Part shown: positions 7,730 through 16,918 of the stretch, piece after piece
Layout: the number at the start of each line of letters is the position of its first letter
Numbering within the stretch: position 1 is the stretch's first letter
DNA from: Primorskyibacter marinus
GTDB lineage: Bacteria; Pseudomonadota; Alphaproteobacteria; Rhodobacterales; Rhodobacteraceae
DNA: 64,000 nt
Reading direction: 5' to 3'
NCBI RefSeq assembly: GCF_003313245.1
Contig: NZ_QJSD01000007.1
Span: 1 to 64,000, forward strand
Program-made: the position numbers and the translations under genes
The notes under the pieces: generated by a model
The model's input: the letters and a program-made list of their open reading frames with translations, nothing else
Database searches by the model: none
Told to the model about the DNA's origin: nothing

Positions 7730-9556
7730 TCATAAGAAAAGGTCCCGTTTCAGAGCACTGACCCGATAGAAATCCATACCAATCTCGGCTTTCGATATCA
7801 CCGGCCTGGCCCCTGACCGTTTCAAACGCCCCACGACCTCCCCGATCTGCAGATCATGCTGCTCGGCAAGGCGAGCTGGCGTTGTGAATGTTGCGCTGAA
7901 CCGGGCGACACTGTCGGCGTCGAGCCGTCGGATCGGGTGGTTTCGGTCGGGCCCGAATATTTCGATGACGGTCAGACCGCTAATGGCCTGATATTGATCG
8001 ACCAGCCGCCAACCCACCTCTTTCGCAATCTTCAGGGGTGAGAACGCATCCACTGAAGGCAGCCCCACTGTCACGCAGTCCTTTTGACGCTTCACCTCAT
8101 CGGAATCCACCAAGAGCGCACCGACCCCCTCCTGGCTGGCAAGACGAAACACACGGTCGAGAAAGCCACCGAGGATCAAATGAAGCACGATGATCGCCGG
8201 AACCTTGGCCTTTTCCGCGGCTTTCGAAATCGGCACCAATCCAGCAAGGGGAACGTCAGTCAAAACCGCTTTTGCGTGGAGCTTGCCAACCAGCATGGCA
8301 ATCTCCTTCTCGTCTACGGATTTTTTCGTCCGGCCCTTAATGCCGGGGCTCCCCGTGTATATGGGTGTGAGAAGACGGTCAGAGAAAAGCTGATCCACCA
8401 GAGGACGGGCACAATTCATGAAATCCGGCAAGGAATTGACATGGACCATCCGATTGACGCGACCAGCGACCTCCCTGCCCTGGTCAACTGGGATGGGGAA
8501 ATGGGAAGGGGCATTTTCAGGAATAACATCCGCAGCGACCAGCACGCCACGGAGAGTTACCGAATTCAATCCCTGCTCTTTGGCAAGCGAAGCCACGGTG
8601 TGCAGTCGCCGTTCATCGAGTTTCTTGCCAAGAACCTTGTGCCCGGCAGGCAGAGCGATCCTCTCTGTAATGACATCGCGCAATATGCGGGCGATATCGC
8701 CCGGTTCTTTCAGCGACTTCGAGCCAGCAAGGGTTGTGTAAAAGCACCCGAAAATCTTCTGCGCACCTGGTGTTCCCGTTGCCTCATCGAACCTGCGAAG
8801 CTGTGACTCCAATGCCTCCCGGATACCCTCCTCGCCGCGCGAGGTGAAATCGAACCCGACGCGGCCAGCGTAATCGTTATCGTCCACGGAAAGCTGTGGC
8901 AGCTTCTGCGCCGGCCCGTAAGCCATCAACACACCGAGAAGCTCCGTTCCGCGCGCAGCCTGATCCAGGGTCTGCGCATCCAACCATTTGGGACCAGCTT
9001 TCCCTTCAAGGCGGCGAATGACGTAATCTTGGAGTGGTGAAACCTGGCGATGCGGAGCCTTCGTTACCAAAGCGTCGAGTTCCTCGCCGCGTTCAGGGAC
9101 TCGCAGATCAAGTTCATGAAACTTATCATCCCATTTGGTAGAAGCTTGCCGTAAGAGTGGGATTTCGTGGTGTGGGCAGGTGCGCACCACCGACAGCGCC
9201 CACTCCCAGCGGCCACGGCGCAAGCCGATCTGATCATCCTGCGCCAGACAGGCCGGGCAATATACCGTGTGCGGGTTGGCCAGAAACTCTGCTGAGACCA
9301 GCTCGCCCCGCAAATCATAGATCCTGTCGCCCAACGGGATGGCGACATTGGCGCGCAGGTCTTCGACCGCAACGCCCGACACCTCGGCCAATCGAGCAAG
9401 CGCTTTTTCAGAGTTCGCTGCCATATCTCCGAGATCAATGTTGATATCGTGCAGAAATGGAACCAGACGTTCGCCGACATGGATTTTTGCGAGCTGCGCC
9501 GCGAAGGAGAGTGGGCTCTCGGTCGGATCAAATGGTATATACGGAGCGAGTTTCAT
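7730..9556 (-). CDS. tniQ: TniQ/TnsD-family transposon target-selection protein
   Basis: This 608-residue protein has an N-terminal TniQ domain (about residues 1-180) with the family's zinc-binding pattern: CPACL (about 99) followed by CPHH (about 126), after a GLRRGRWEW-like segment. In Tn7 the TnsD relative binds the attachment site and recruits TnsC; TniQ proteins do the same in related elements. The long C-terminal part (about 200-608) probably carries DNA-binding repeats, as in TnsD, and is larger than in minimal TniQ proteins. The start overlaps tnsC's stop by 4 bp. The target is unknown. Confidence 0.82.
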   Translation of the reverse strand: MKLAPYIPFDPTESPLSFAAQLAKIHVGERLVPFLHDINIDLGDMAANSEKALARLAEVSGVAVEDLRANVAIPLGDRIYDLRGELVSAEFLANPHTVYCPACLAQDDQIGLRRGRWEWALSVVRTCPHHEIPLLRQASTKWDDKFHELDLRVPERGEELDALVTKAPHRQVSPLQDYVIRRLEGKAGPKWLDAQTLDQAARGTELLGVLMAYGPAQKLPQLSVDDNDYAGRVGFDFTSRGEEGIREALESQLRRFDEATGTPGAQKIFGCFYTTLAGSKSLKEPGDIARILRDVITERIALPAGHKVLGKKLDERRLHTVASLAKEQGLNSVTLRGVLVAADVIPENAPSHFPIPVDQGREVAGRVNRMVHVNSLPDFMNCARPLVDQLFSDRLLTPIYTGSPGIKGRTKKSVDEKEIAMLVGKLHAKAVLTDVPLAGLVPISKAAEKAKVPAIIVLHLILGGFLDRVFRLASQEGVGALLVDSDEVKRQKDCVTVGLPSVDAFSPLKIAKEVGWRLVDQYQAISGLTVIEIFGPDRNHPIRRLDADSVARFSATFTTPARLAEQHDLQIGEVVGRLKRSGARPVISKAEIGMDFYRVSALKRDLFL

Positions 9557-10533
9557 TGTCCCACCCCTCCGGAAATCTGGTTCTCCGCCAGATCGATCTT
9601 GGCCCAGTGGCGCGCAAGGAATACGTTGCTGCCCATGGCGCAGCCTTCCTGCATGCCCCAGCTTTCTGCGAAATGATTGATCGTCAGCTTATCGGAGCCG
9701 GCGAGCGCGGCCGTTTCGAGTGCAGCAAGGATGTTTTCGATGCAGCGACCGAAGCGATTCCGGCTGGCATGAACGAGCCGATCCACCAGGTCTTCGTTCG
9801 ATGGCGGCTGCATACCGACCGCATCGCAGAAACCCGCGATGACCTGGGTCAGCGCCCTGCGATCGGAATGCGGAGAGACATCCGCCAAGGGCAGCCGCCA
9901 ATAGCGGCGCGTGACCTGAGCATCGCAGGACGCGATCTGCCAGAGGCTCTCAATGCCACTCAACACGACACTGACCGCGCCATCGCCCTGCATCAGGTTG
10001 CGAACCGTCTTCAGGAACACATCGATCTTGAACCTGCTGCCGGCACCGAAGAGGTCATGCGCCTCATCGATCCAGAGGATCGCCGTACCCCGCAGTTTGA
10101 AATGGTTGCGCACCTTGCGCATGATGTCGTCTTCGGTCACAGAATTTGAGCGGGAGACCGTTGGGTATCCGCTCTTGCGCAGGATCTCGATCGCAAGGCT
10201 CTTGGCGGTGGCTGGGCTGGGAACCCGGACCCCCACCCAAGGCTGATGTGCCGCATCACGCGGCTGAAGCGCCGGATGGGTCTTGAGGCCATGATGAACC
10301 AGCGAGGTCTTGCCGCCGCCAGCGGGTTCCACCACGGCGATGCCACGTGCATCGCCGTCCTTTGTGTAAAGGCGCGGGGCCGGGATAAGATTTCCCTCGT
10401 CGTCCCGCTGCAGAAGCCGATCCAGATAGCTGCGGAACTGGGTGTCTCGCGGGGTCACGAGGTGCTTGTCTCGCAGCCGGTCCACGGCTGCGAGTTTTTG
10501 GTTGATGGTCGGCAGTGAAGTGCACATGGTCAT
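9553..10533 (-). CDS. tnsC: TnsC-like AAA+ transposition regulator
   Basis: This 326-residue AAA+ ATPase is of the TnsC/TniB type, which links target-site proteins to the transposase. Walker A lies within VVEPAGGGKTSLV (about residue 69-78) and Walker B in AILWIDEAHDLF (about 150-160). RRYWRLPLADV fits the later part of the family. It overlaps both neighbours by 4 bp (tnsB upstream, tniQ downstream), so the four genes are probably translationally coupled. Its role is ATP-dependent filament formation and regulation of TnsA/TnsB, inferred from the family. Confidence 0.85.
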   Translation of the reverse strand: MTMCTSLPTINQKLAAVDRLRDKHLVTPRDTQFRSYLDRLLQRDDEGNLIPAPRLYTKDGDARGIAVVEPAGGGKTSLVHHGLKTHPALQPRDAAHQPWVGVRVPSPATAKSLAIEILRKSGYPTVSRSNSVTEDDIMRKVRNHFKLRGTAILWIDEAHDLFGAGSRFKIDVFLKTVRNLMQGDGAVSVVLSGIESLWQIASCDAQVTRRYWRLPLADVSPHSDRRALTQVIAGFCDAVGMQPPSNEDLVDRLVHASRNRFGRCIENILAALETAALAGSDKLTINHFAESWGMQEGCAMGSNVFLARHWAKIDLAENQISGGVGQ

Positions 10534-12749
10534 TTGTCCTCCAAGGTCCAGGCGTCGTTGTCGTCAGCCGTCTCGGCATCATCGCCAGGCTGATGATCGG
10601 GAAATTGGATCGCCCCCAATCCGCCGGAAGAAATATCTTCTGACCCGGGCAGGGTTTCGTCGTTGGGAGCGCTCGCAGGCGCCGACCCAGCCATCGGTAG
10701 GCTGGTGCCCCACTCACTGCGCTGACTGTCGTAGGGGCTCTGCGCTTCCGTCTCCGAGGTTTTCCACCCGATGAACAGGCGGTCTTCCTCGTAGTCCATC
10801 CGCTGCTCAGACCAGTCCTGAATGATCAGGCCGACCCGGTTCATGGCATCACTGTTGGTTTTCTCGATATAATCGAGTGCTTGGCGCACCACGGCGAGAT
10901 TGACCTCAGCGTTCTTGGCATTCTGCGCCCGGATCTCGGCCGCCGCGTGCAGCCATTCCTGCGCAGAGACGCCTTGATACCGATCGAAGACTGCGGGGAT
11001 CTCGTACCAGCGGCCATGTAGCTCGGCCCAGATGGCGCCGATATCCTCGGGATACCACCGGATCGAAACCTTACGCTCTTCCGCCTTGGTCATGAACCGC
11101 GCCAGCACTTCCGAATGATAGCGGACACCCAGAACGGTAATGCCTTCGCGGGTCACGGTGCGCTCACGCTCCTGTCCGAAGATGAGGCGTCTGCGACCCA
11201 GATCGGGCGGCGGCTGGACGCCGAATTTCTCGACCAGCCGGTTCCAGCAATCGAGCGGCGTCTCACGGTCCAGCCCGCTATGCGGCGTGCGGTGGTAGAC
11301 ATCGACGATGTAGCGCACAAGAACCGAGCAGAACTCTTCCGGGTTCAGGACTGCGCGTTTTTCAGACTCGTAATCACCGCGCTCGACGCTGTTACTGAAG
11401 GTGCGCCCGCTCAACCTGGGCATCAGCTGGGTTGCGAACGTTCCGAACCCCCTCTCGACGCGGCCTTTCAGGTGCGGGTCGCCAGCCGGGCAATACTGCA
11501 CCGTGATCCCCAGATCCGATGTCCTTGCCTGGATCAGAGCCGAGATGTTGTAGGCTGCGCAATCCGTTACGATGACTGAAGGCCACCCGAACTGGTTCCA
11601 GGGCGTAAGCCCACCACAGGCATCTCCCCAGACGCCCTTGTCCCGCATCATCATCTCGATGACGCGAAGCGCGCTTTGCGAGTTCGGCGTGCGCGATATG
11701 ACCATCCCGACAATGCAGCGGGTAGCGCAACAGATGGCGACGGTGATCCACCAGCGCGCCTTCTTCTTGTCGAGCCCGAGTTTCTTTTTCTCCTCTTCGG
11801 TCAGATAATGGAACAACCCGCCTTCCGCCATGAGGGCGATGACATCGGCCTCCCACTCATCGAACTCGACCCTTTGCATTGGCCGCTCGACCTGCAGCCC
11901 CATGCCTACCGGCGCGAACTGCCGGTTCGCAGCCTGGCGACTATGACGGGTAAGAGTCACGTCGAAGGGATTGAGCTTGCGGATGGCCTGGCGCACGGTT
12001 TCACGGGACGGGCAGACGATCTCGGGCCGCCCTTCGGCCCGGCGTCGCTCGTTTTCCTTGGCGAAGGCGGTTCTCACCTTCTCAAAGATGATTGCTTGGG
12101 GCGGGCGCTGGTCGTTGAGATACTCACTCACGACCTTTCCCATGATCATCAGTTCGTCGGCCGTGAGACGACGATCCCGATTCCCCCGCTCCGACTTCCT
12201 GTCGTAGAGGCCGGCCAGCCCGAAACGCCGCTCTTTGCGCTCCCATTCGAGTACAGTTTTTGCGCCCAGCCTGTCCGGCACGGGGAGTGGTTCGCCACGG
12301 TCTTCCGGCGCGCCTTCCCGTTGAATTTCCCCGGCGCGCAACTTGATAGCTCCAAGAACGGGCGTGACAGATGATGCGGTCCGAGTGACGTCGTTGGAAT
12401 CGTCATTCAGAATTTCGCGGAAAGCGTTCACCACCGCTATCCGCATCCCTGCCTTTTTCTGGGCCTTGGTCGGCCTCAGCGACAGGAGGTCTCCATCCGG
12501 CAGCGTTCGCTGCCGCAGATGTTCGGGCTGATGCTCATTCGGTGTGCACGCGAAATTGCCGGCCGACAGATAGCGGCTGATCTCTGCATTGGTCATGACC
12601 TGAGGCACGCCTGCACCTTTCGCAGCAACGAAAATGTGCCCCTCCTCACGCGTCTGGAAATATCGGTGGGGCTGGCCGCCGATCACGATGCCATCGTATT
12701 CGGAAAACGAAAACTTGGGCGGTACGGGGCTGGGTTTGATGGCGATCAT
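10530..12749 (-). CDS. tnsB: TnsB-like DDE transposase
   Basis: This 739-residue retroviral-integrase-fold transposase binds the transposon ends and joins 3' ends to target DNA. The N-terminal DNA-binding part (about 1-270) precedes the catalytic core. Candidate catalytic residues are Asp in RVEFDEWEADVI (about 294), Asp in VIVTDCAAYN (about 394) and Glu in LKGRVERGFG (about 430), giving the DD(35-36)E spacing. The C-terminus (about 560-739) has the Mu-type barrel and a tail that may contact TnsC. It overlaps tnsA by 4 bp. Length is close to Tn7 TnsB (about 700). Confidence 0.88.
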   Translation of the reverse strand: MIAIKPSPVPPKFSFSEYDGIVIGGQPHRYFQTREEGHIFVAAKGAGVPQVMTNAEISRYLSAGNFACTPNEHQPEHLRQRTLPDGDLLSLRPTKAQKKAGMRIAVVNAFREILNDDSNDVTRTASSVTPVLGAIKLRAGEIQREGAPEDRGEPLPVPDRLGAKTVLEWERKERRFGLAGLYDRKSERGNRDRRLTADELMIMGKVVSEYLNDQRPPQAIIFEKVRTAFAKENERRRAEGRPEIVCPSRETVRQAIRKLNPFDVTLTRHSRQAANRQFAPVGMGLQVERPMQRVEFDEWEADVIALMAEGGLFHYLTEEEKKKLGLDKKKARWWITVAICCATRCIVGMVISRTPNSQSALRVIEMMMRDKGVWGDACGGLTPWNQFGWPSVIVTDCAAYNISALIQARTSDLGITVQYCPAGDPHLKGRVERGFGTFATQLMPRLSGRTFSNSVERGDYESEKRAVLNPEEFCSVLVRYIVDVYHRTPHSGLDRETPLDCWNRLVEKFGVQPPPDLGRRRLIFGQERERTVTREGITVLGVRYHSEVLARFMTKAEERKVSIRWYPEDIGAIWAELHGRWYEIPAVFDRYQGVSAQEWLHAAAEIRAQNAKNAEVNLAVVRQALDYIEKTNSDAMNRVGLIIQDWSEQRMDYEEDRLFIGWKTSETEAQSPYDSQRSEWGTSLPMAGSAPASAPNDETLPGSEDISSGGLGAIQFPDHQPGDDAETADDNDAWTLEDK

Positions 12750-13420
12750 TTGGAAATCCTCCGGCGGACGTAGGCCTCGTGTGCGATAGCGACCTTGATG
12801 ACGAGTTTGAGTTCGTGAGATCGGAGCAGGCGAACAATGGCCCGGAAGCCGCGCGCGCCGAGGCCGATGGCGTCGACAAGATCCTGGATTTGGGCCGAGG
12901 CGACCATCTCCCCCATGAGCCGGCGCGCAGCGGCGTCGGCCTCAGGGTCGGGGCGGCGCATTTCGTGCATCATCTCGGCGTTGAAAAGCTCGACCGGGTC
13001 GAGATCCCGCTCGGTCATGATGATCACTTCATCCGCAAACTCCGGTGTCACCTGAGCCGCGACCTGCGCCAACTCCTGTTGAACCTCGAGCTGGCGACGG
13101 CGATATTCGGATTTCACCATGATCGCCCGGCGGGAACCGTCAGCCATCAGCACGCGGAAATCGAAATGATGAGTCGCGGTCTTGCCATTAGGCGTTACCC
13201 ATTCGAACGGCACCTGGTTCTCAAGGCCCACCACATCGGGTCGCGCGATGGTCACGAGAGCGGTGCACAATTCGGTGTGGCTCTCGATATCCATGGTCCG
13301 ACCCTCGTCGGGCCCAAAGGTGAATTGGCCGGTGAATTGTGTCCGGCGACCTTTCGCAATCTTGCGAGAGGTCCGAAGCCGCTCGGGCATCACGAGCCCG
13401 CCGTCTGACGAATATTCCAT
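12746..13420 (-). CDS. tnsA: TnsA-like 5'-strand endonuclease
   Basis: This 224-residue restriction-enzyme-fold nuclease cuts the 5' ends of the transposon, allowing cut-and-paste movement. Candidate catalytic residues are Glu46/Glu50 in MDIESHTEL, Asp87 in HHFDFRV and Lys103 in IMVKSEYR, the E-D-xK layout of TnsA. I chose ATG 13420 because AAGGA lies 8 bp upstream; a longer start at 13438 is possible. It is the first gene of the operon and its upstream region carries the right transposon end. Presence of tnsA separates this from Tn5053/Tn402-type elements, which lack it. Confidence 0.82.
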   Translation of the reverse strand: MEYSSDGGLVMPERLRTSRKIAKGRRTQFTGQFTFGPDEGRTMDIESHTELCTALVTIARPDVVGLENQVPFEWVTPNGKTATHHFDFRVLMADGSRRAIMVKSEYRRRQLEVQQELAQVAAQVTPEFADEVIIMTERDLDPVELFNAEMMHEMRRPDPEADAAARRLMGEMVASAQIQDLVDAIGLGARGFRAIVRLLRSHELKLVIKVAIAHEAYVRRRISK

Positions 13421-13559
13421 GCTTTTTCCTTTTGGCATGAGGGTATCGCTCGCCGGAATGCGCTCCGACGCTGCCCAAAGGCGGCGATACCGAATTCTGG
13501 TTTTGTGTTTGTGGGCCCCTGGGACTTCAGGTGACCCTGGATGCAGGCCTCATGTTTGA

Positions 13560-13770
13560 CGGGCCTGCCAGTTCTGGTGGTCTATTCCGTTTCGTTGACC
13601 ATGGTCGTTCATCTCCTCTTGGCTGTGACCTCTCAATCGTCGCCGAGCTCCGACGCTGTTGATTGAAAGGTTGGCTGACCGCCTGTTTCACGAAGAAAAA
13701 ACCGCGTCCCGATCTGTGTGATCCGCTGTTCAGCCATCGCTTGAGGCCGAGAAACTACCCATTTCGGACA
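13560..13770. repeat. Right transposon end with degenerate motif copies
   Basis: The tip ...CCCATTTCGGACA (13758-13770) is preceded inward by partial copies of the same motif in the same orientation: GGTCTATTCCG (13579-13589) and GCCTGTTTCACG (13681-13692). The tnsA promoter must also lie in 13421-13760. From 13771 to 14287 no gene can be supported; 14029-14044 resembles part of a tRNA T-arm but does not fold. Confidence 0.45.
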
Positions 13771-14287
13771 CCCCGACAACAGCTGTTTTCGGCCAAAATA
13801 AATTTGTCGAAATCATTTCCGTTTCAATTCAGATGAACCGAGTGAGTTTTTCGAGACCCGCTAAGCAAGTGTTTTTAATGTATAAATACGACATCAGAGG
13901 CGGCTCATCCGGAAGGCCGTCAGTCAAACTTTTTTTGGCGAAGTGGAAAACCGCTATGATTTGGCGCAAACGCTGAACCGCCTCCGAGACATTTTTGCAA
14001 CGTGCCCCGGCAAACCCGGTTGAGGGTCGTAGGTTTGAATCCCCGACCGCTCGACGCCGACGATCAGGTTCATTGCGAATCGTCACGATCTTGAGGAAGT
14101 AGCGCATCTGGATATCTGACTCGATTATCCAACATCCTCTCAGACCGCCGGCGGCACGGTCTGGGTCCTGCCGCGCCGGGATCCAAGGTTTCGCCTTTGA
14201 TGGCACCAGACATTAGTCCAGTGGATCATGTCTTGATTTGCATGAAACAGCCTGCCATCCGACTATGATGCCTGATAGCCTGAATTC

Positions 14288-15724
14288 ATGGCCAAGAAGA
14301 CCCTGAATCAAACGAACCTCGCAAAGCTGGGAGCGGAAAAGCTCGCCGCGCTGGTCATGGACCTGGTGCAAGGCAGCGCTGCCTTGCAGCGCAGGGCACG
14401 GATGGAACTCAGCGCCGCACAAGGCCCCAAGGAAGTCGCCGCCGATCTGCGCAAACGCTTCGCATCGCTGCGGCGTTCGACCAGCTTTGTGGATTGGCGC
14501 AAGCAAAAGGCGCTGGTCAAGGACCTGCGCGGGCTTTTGGCCATGATCGAAACCACTGTTGCGCCAGTTGATCCGAGCCAGTCATTCGAGTTGCTCTGGT
14601 CCTTCCTGCAGCTGGCCCCGTCGATCCATGAGCGGACCGACGACAGCAACGGATCCGTCGGGGATGTTTTGCGTGATGTCGTCGACATGATCGCGCAAAT
14701 ATCGCCACGGATCGAGATTGACAGCAAGTTGCTGGCCGAACGCATCCTGGATGCAGTTTCCGACGCGGGCTATGGCGAATTCGACGGCATCATCCCGGCG
14801 ACCGCTGATGCTCTGGGCAAAGAAGGAATGAAGCATCTCAAAGCGATCACCGAGGAATGGCAGACCGCCCCGCCCAGCGAACATGAGCTGGAGCAATATC
14901 GTGCGTACGGGCTCTCGTCCGCGCCTGCAGAAGCGGTCCTGCGCAACAAGCAACTCACCGCCTCGGTCATCCTTGCCGATATCGCGGATGCGCAAGGCGA
15001 CGTTGATGCCTATATGGCGCGCTATTCACCCGAACAGCTGACCTATGGCACCATAGCCCCCGATATTGCCCGCCGCCTGCTGGATGCGGACCGGGTGGAC
15101 GAGGCCTATGACATCATCATGGGCGCGAGAGCCGCGGAAGAAGGCAAGTCGTTCCGGATGTTCCGGTATGATCTTGATAAGGTTTACGAGGAGTGTCTGG
15201 AGCGGCAAGGCAAGACGGATGAGTTGAAAGCCCACCTCTGGGACAGTTTCCGGCAGACACTCAGCGACCGCAGCCTGCGCGCCTATCTGAAATTGCTCCC
15301 TGATTTCGACGATTTCGAGGCCGAGGAAAAGGCACTGGATCTGGCCATGGACCACCCTCATCTTGGCGCGGCGGTGAATTTTCTCATCGGCTGGCCTGCA
15401 CATGAGCGGGCAGCCCGGGTCGTGCTGTCGCGGGCCGATGCCCTTGACGGCGACTCCTACGGCACCCTCTCGACTGCCGCTGACGCCCTTGAGGCAGAGC
15501 ATCCGCTCGCCGCCACTATCATGCGCCGCACGATGAGCGAGGACACCCTCGATGGTGCAAAATCAAAGCGATATCGCCATGCCGCGCGCCACCTTGCCGA
15601 ATGCGCAAGCTGCGATGCCGCCATCGAGAATTATCACAGCTTTCCGGCACACGCGGCATTCGTCGAGGCGCTGAAGCAGAAGCATGGCCGCAAATATGGG
15701 TTCTGGAAGCTGGTCGATGAGTAA
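14288..15724 (+). CDS. DUF6880 family protein
   Basis: This 478-residue protein is all-helical in appearance and has features of DUF6880: a basic N-terminal segment, a middle region with GYGEFDGIIPATADALG (about residue 158), and a conserved C-terminal part with ALDLAMDHPHLGAAVNFLIGW and AADALEAEHPLAATIMRR (about 350-410), ending near a HGRKYGFWKL tail. The function of the family is not known to me; the repeats suggest a helical scaffold. It is convergent with the GIY-YIG gene, 12 bp apart, at the end of the defence operon, but on the other strand, so linkage to that operon is only positional. Confidence 0.7.
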   Translation: MAKKTLNQTNLAKLGAEKLAALVMDLVQGSAALQRRARMELSAAQGPKEVAADLRKRFASLRRSTSFVDWRKQKALVKDLRGLLAMIETTVAPVDPSQSFELLWSFLQLAPSIHERTDDSNGSVGDVLRDVVDMIAQISPRIEIDSKLLAERILDAVSDAGYGEFDGIIPATADALGKEGMKHLKAITEEWQTAPPSEHELEQYRAYGLSSAPAEAVLRNKQLTASVILADIADAQGDVDAYMARYSPEQLTYGTIAPDIARRLLDADRVDEAYDIIMGARAAEEGKSFRMFRYDLDKVYEECLERQGKTDELKAHLWDSFRQTLSDRSLRAYLKLLPDFDDFEAEEKALDLAMDHPHLGAAVNFLIGWPAHERAARVVLSRADALDGDSYGTLSTAADALEAEHPLAATIMRRTMSEDTLDGAKSKRYRHAARHLAECASCDAAIENYHSFPAHAAFVEALKQKHGRKYGFWKLVDE

Positions 15725-15736
15725 CGCCCGGAGACG

Positions 15737-16918
15737 TCAGCGCTCGACCAACTCCGCCCTTTCGGGATCGTATTCAAAGCCGGTGATCGTGCCATCCTTG
15801 ATCTTCTCTACAGCATTATCGATGACAAATAGAGGCACCAGAAACCACTCGCGCGGAGAGGTCGGGCGACCAAAGCGATCGGCGATCTGGATATCGAGCT
15901 GTGCCTTGCCAAAGATGCGATGGATCAGGTTCTCCAGCCGGGTTTGATTGATGTTGTAGAGCTCGTAGGTCGCAACAACCTCGACCTGCGCCATGAGGAA
16001 TGTCGGCTGTAGCTGAGCACCTGCGACCCTCTTTTCTACAGGCATGGTCGTCACGCCAATCTTGTGGACGAGTTCGCGATTGGCCGCCACCAGCGGATGA
16101 TCGGACTTGCTGCGCAACACATAGATCGTGCCTGTTGTGCTATCGCCTTCTTCGGGCGCATCCGAAAACAGTGGCCCCGCGCCAGCTTCCGTAATGCGGC
16201 GCCCGGCGTCATCCTTGTTGAGTGCCCGCTGCAGCGAGCGCATCAACATATTACTTTCCGTGCCATTGTCGAAAATCACCCGCAATCGCGCATCGGTGCG
16301 GCCCTGATCGGTGAGCGTCGTCTCACCCATTTCCGCGACATAGGCCTTCTGCCCCTCGACAATGAAAAACCGCCCCTGCCGGATTTCCGCTTTAAGCTCG
16401 AATGGTCGGGTTTCTCGCGCGCCGGAGTCCAGCTCACGCTGCACCTTTTCGAACAGCGGCTTGAATTTATCGAAGTCTTCGCATCGCTGGCGGTTTGCGA
16501 CATCATCAGCTGCCTTCCTCTCCGATGCGGAGCGGACATGCTTCAACTCGGTAATCGGGCTGGCCTCGACCTCGACACCCAGAGCCGCCAGAAGGGCGTC
16601 GTCGTCAAGATCATCGGTGCCTTCTGCCAGTTCGGCGTCAGCCAACAGATTGCCATGATCCAACTCTGCCAGAAGGTCAGACGCTTCCGGAAGCTCTCTG
16701 ATGCGGTCAAGACGCACCGCATAGAGCCGCTCAAAAATGTCTCCATCTTCGGAATGGCGCGGCGGCCGGCCATGTTCGGCGACAAACCTCTGGATGTCCT
16801 CAAACCCCGCAATGATGCGCTCCTCGCGGGGTGTTCGTTTGACCGGTTTTTTCTGTTCGACCTCGATGCCCAATTCGGCAAGCAGCGCATCGTCGTCGTC
16901 GGTGAAACTATTACCCAT
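15737..16918 (-). CDS. GIY-YIG nuclease-domain protein
   Basis: This is a 393-residue protein. The C-terminal half holds a T5orf172-type GIY-YIG domain: GTIYVLRSKSD (about 243), VHKIGVTTMPVEKRV (about 266) and the candidate metal-binding Glu in TRLENLIHRIF (about 310). The N-terminus (about 25-75) has a helicase-associated-like helical segment (GFEDIQRFVAEHGRPP). It is the last gene of the minus-strand operon and overlaps the helicase stop by 8 bp, so the two are coupled. Together they resemble restriction or phage-defence effectors, where the helicase translocates and the nuclease cuts. The specific substrate is unknown. Confidence 0.78.
   Translation of the reverse strand: MGNSFTDDDDALLAELGIEVEQKKPVKRTPREERIIAGFEDIQRFVAEHGRPPRHSEDGDIFERLYAVRLDRIRELPEASDLLAELDHGNLLADAELAEGTDDLDDDALLAALGVEVEASPITELKHVRSASERKAADDVANRQRCEDFDKFKPLFEKVQRELDSGARETRPFELKAEIRQGRFFIVEGQKAYVAEMGETTLTDQGRTDARLRVIFDNGTESNMLMRSLQRALNKDDAGRRITEAGAGPLFSDAPEEGDSTTGTIYVLRSKSDHPLVAANRELVHKIGVTTMPVEKRVAGAQLQPTFLMAQVEVVATYELYNINQTRLENLIHRIFGKAQLDIQIADRFGRPTSPREWFLVPLFVIDNAVEKIKDGTITGFEYDPERAELVER

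Larger units (their letters stand above)
7206..13770. mobile_element. Tn7-like transposon core (tnsA-tnsB-tnsC-tniQ)
   Basis: The proposed left tip is TGTCGGAATGG (7206) and the right tip, read on the minus strand, is TGTCCGAAATGGG (13770). Both start with TGT as Tn7-like ends do, match over about 10 of 11 positions with one gap, and are followed inward by further copies of a ~20-bp motif. Inside is a complete tnsABC-tniQ operon. The 5-bp flanks differ (ATCTG left, CCCCG right), so no target duplication is visible. The boundaries may be imperfect, or one flank has been rearranged. No cargo gene lies between the tips as drawn; the AAA+ gene to the left could be cargo if the true left end is further out. 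Confidence 0.55.

Noticed and set aside
13829-14206. 125-residue minus-strand frame and a tRNA T-arm-like segment (14029-14044)
   Set aside because: The frame reads like the antisense of a tRNA 3' end (GDSNLRPS), but the T stem does not pair and no full cloverleaf or acceptor stem can be built; at most a remnant of an attachment site.
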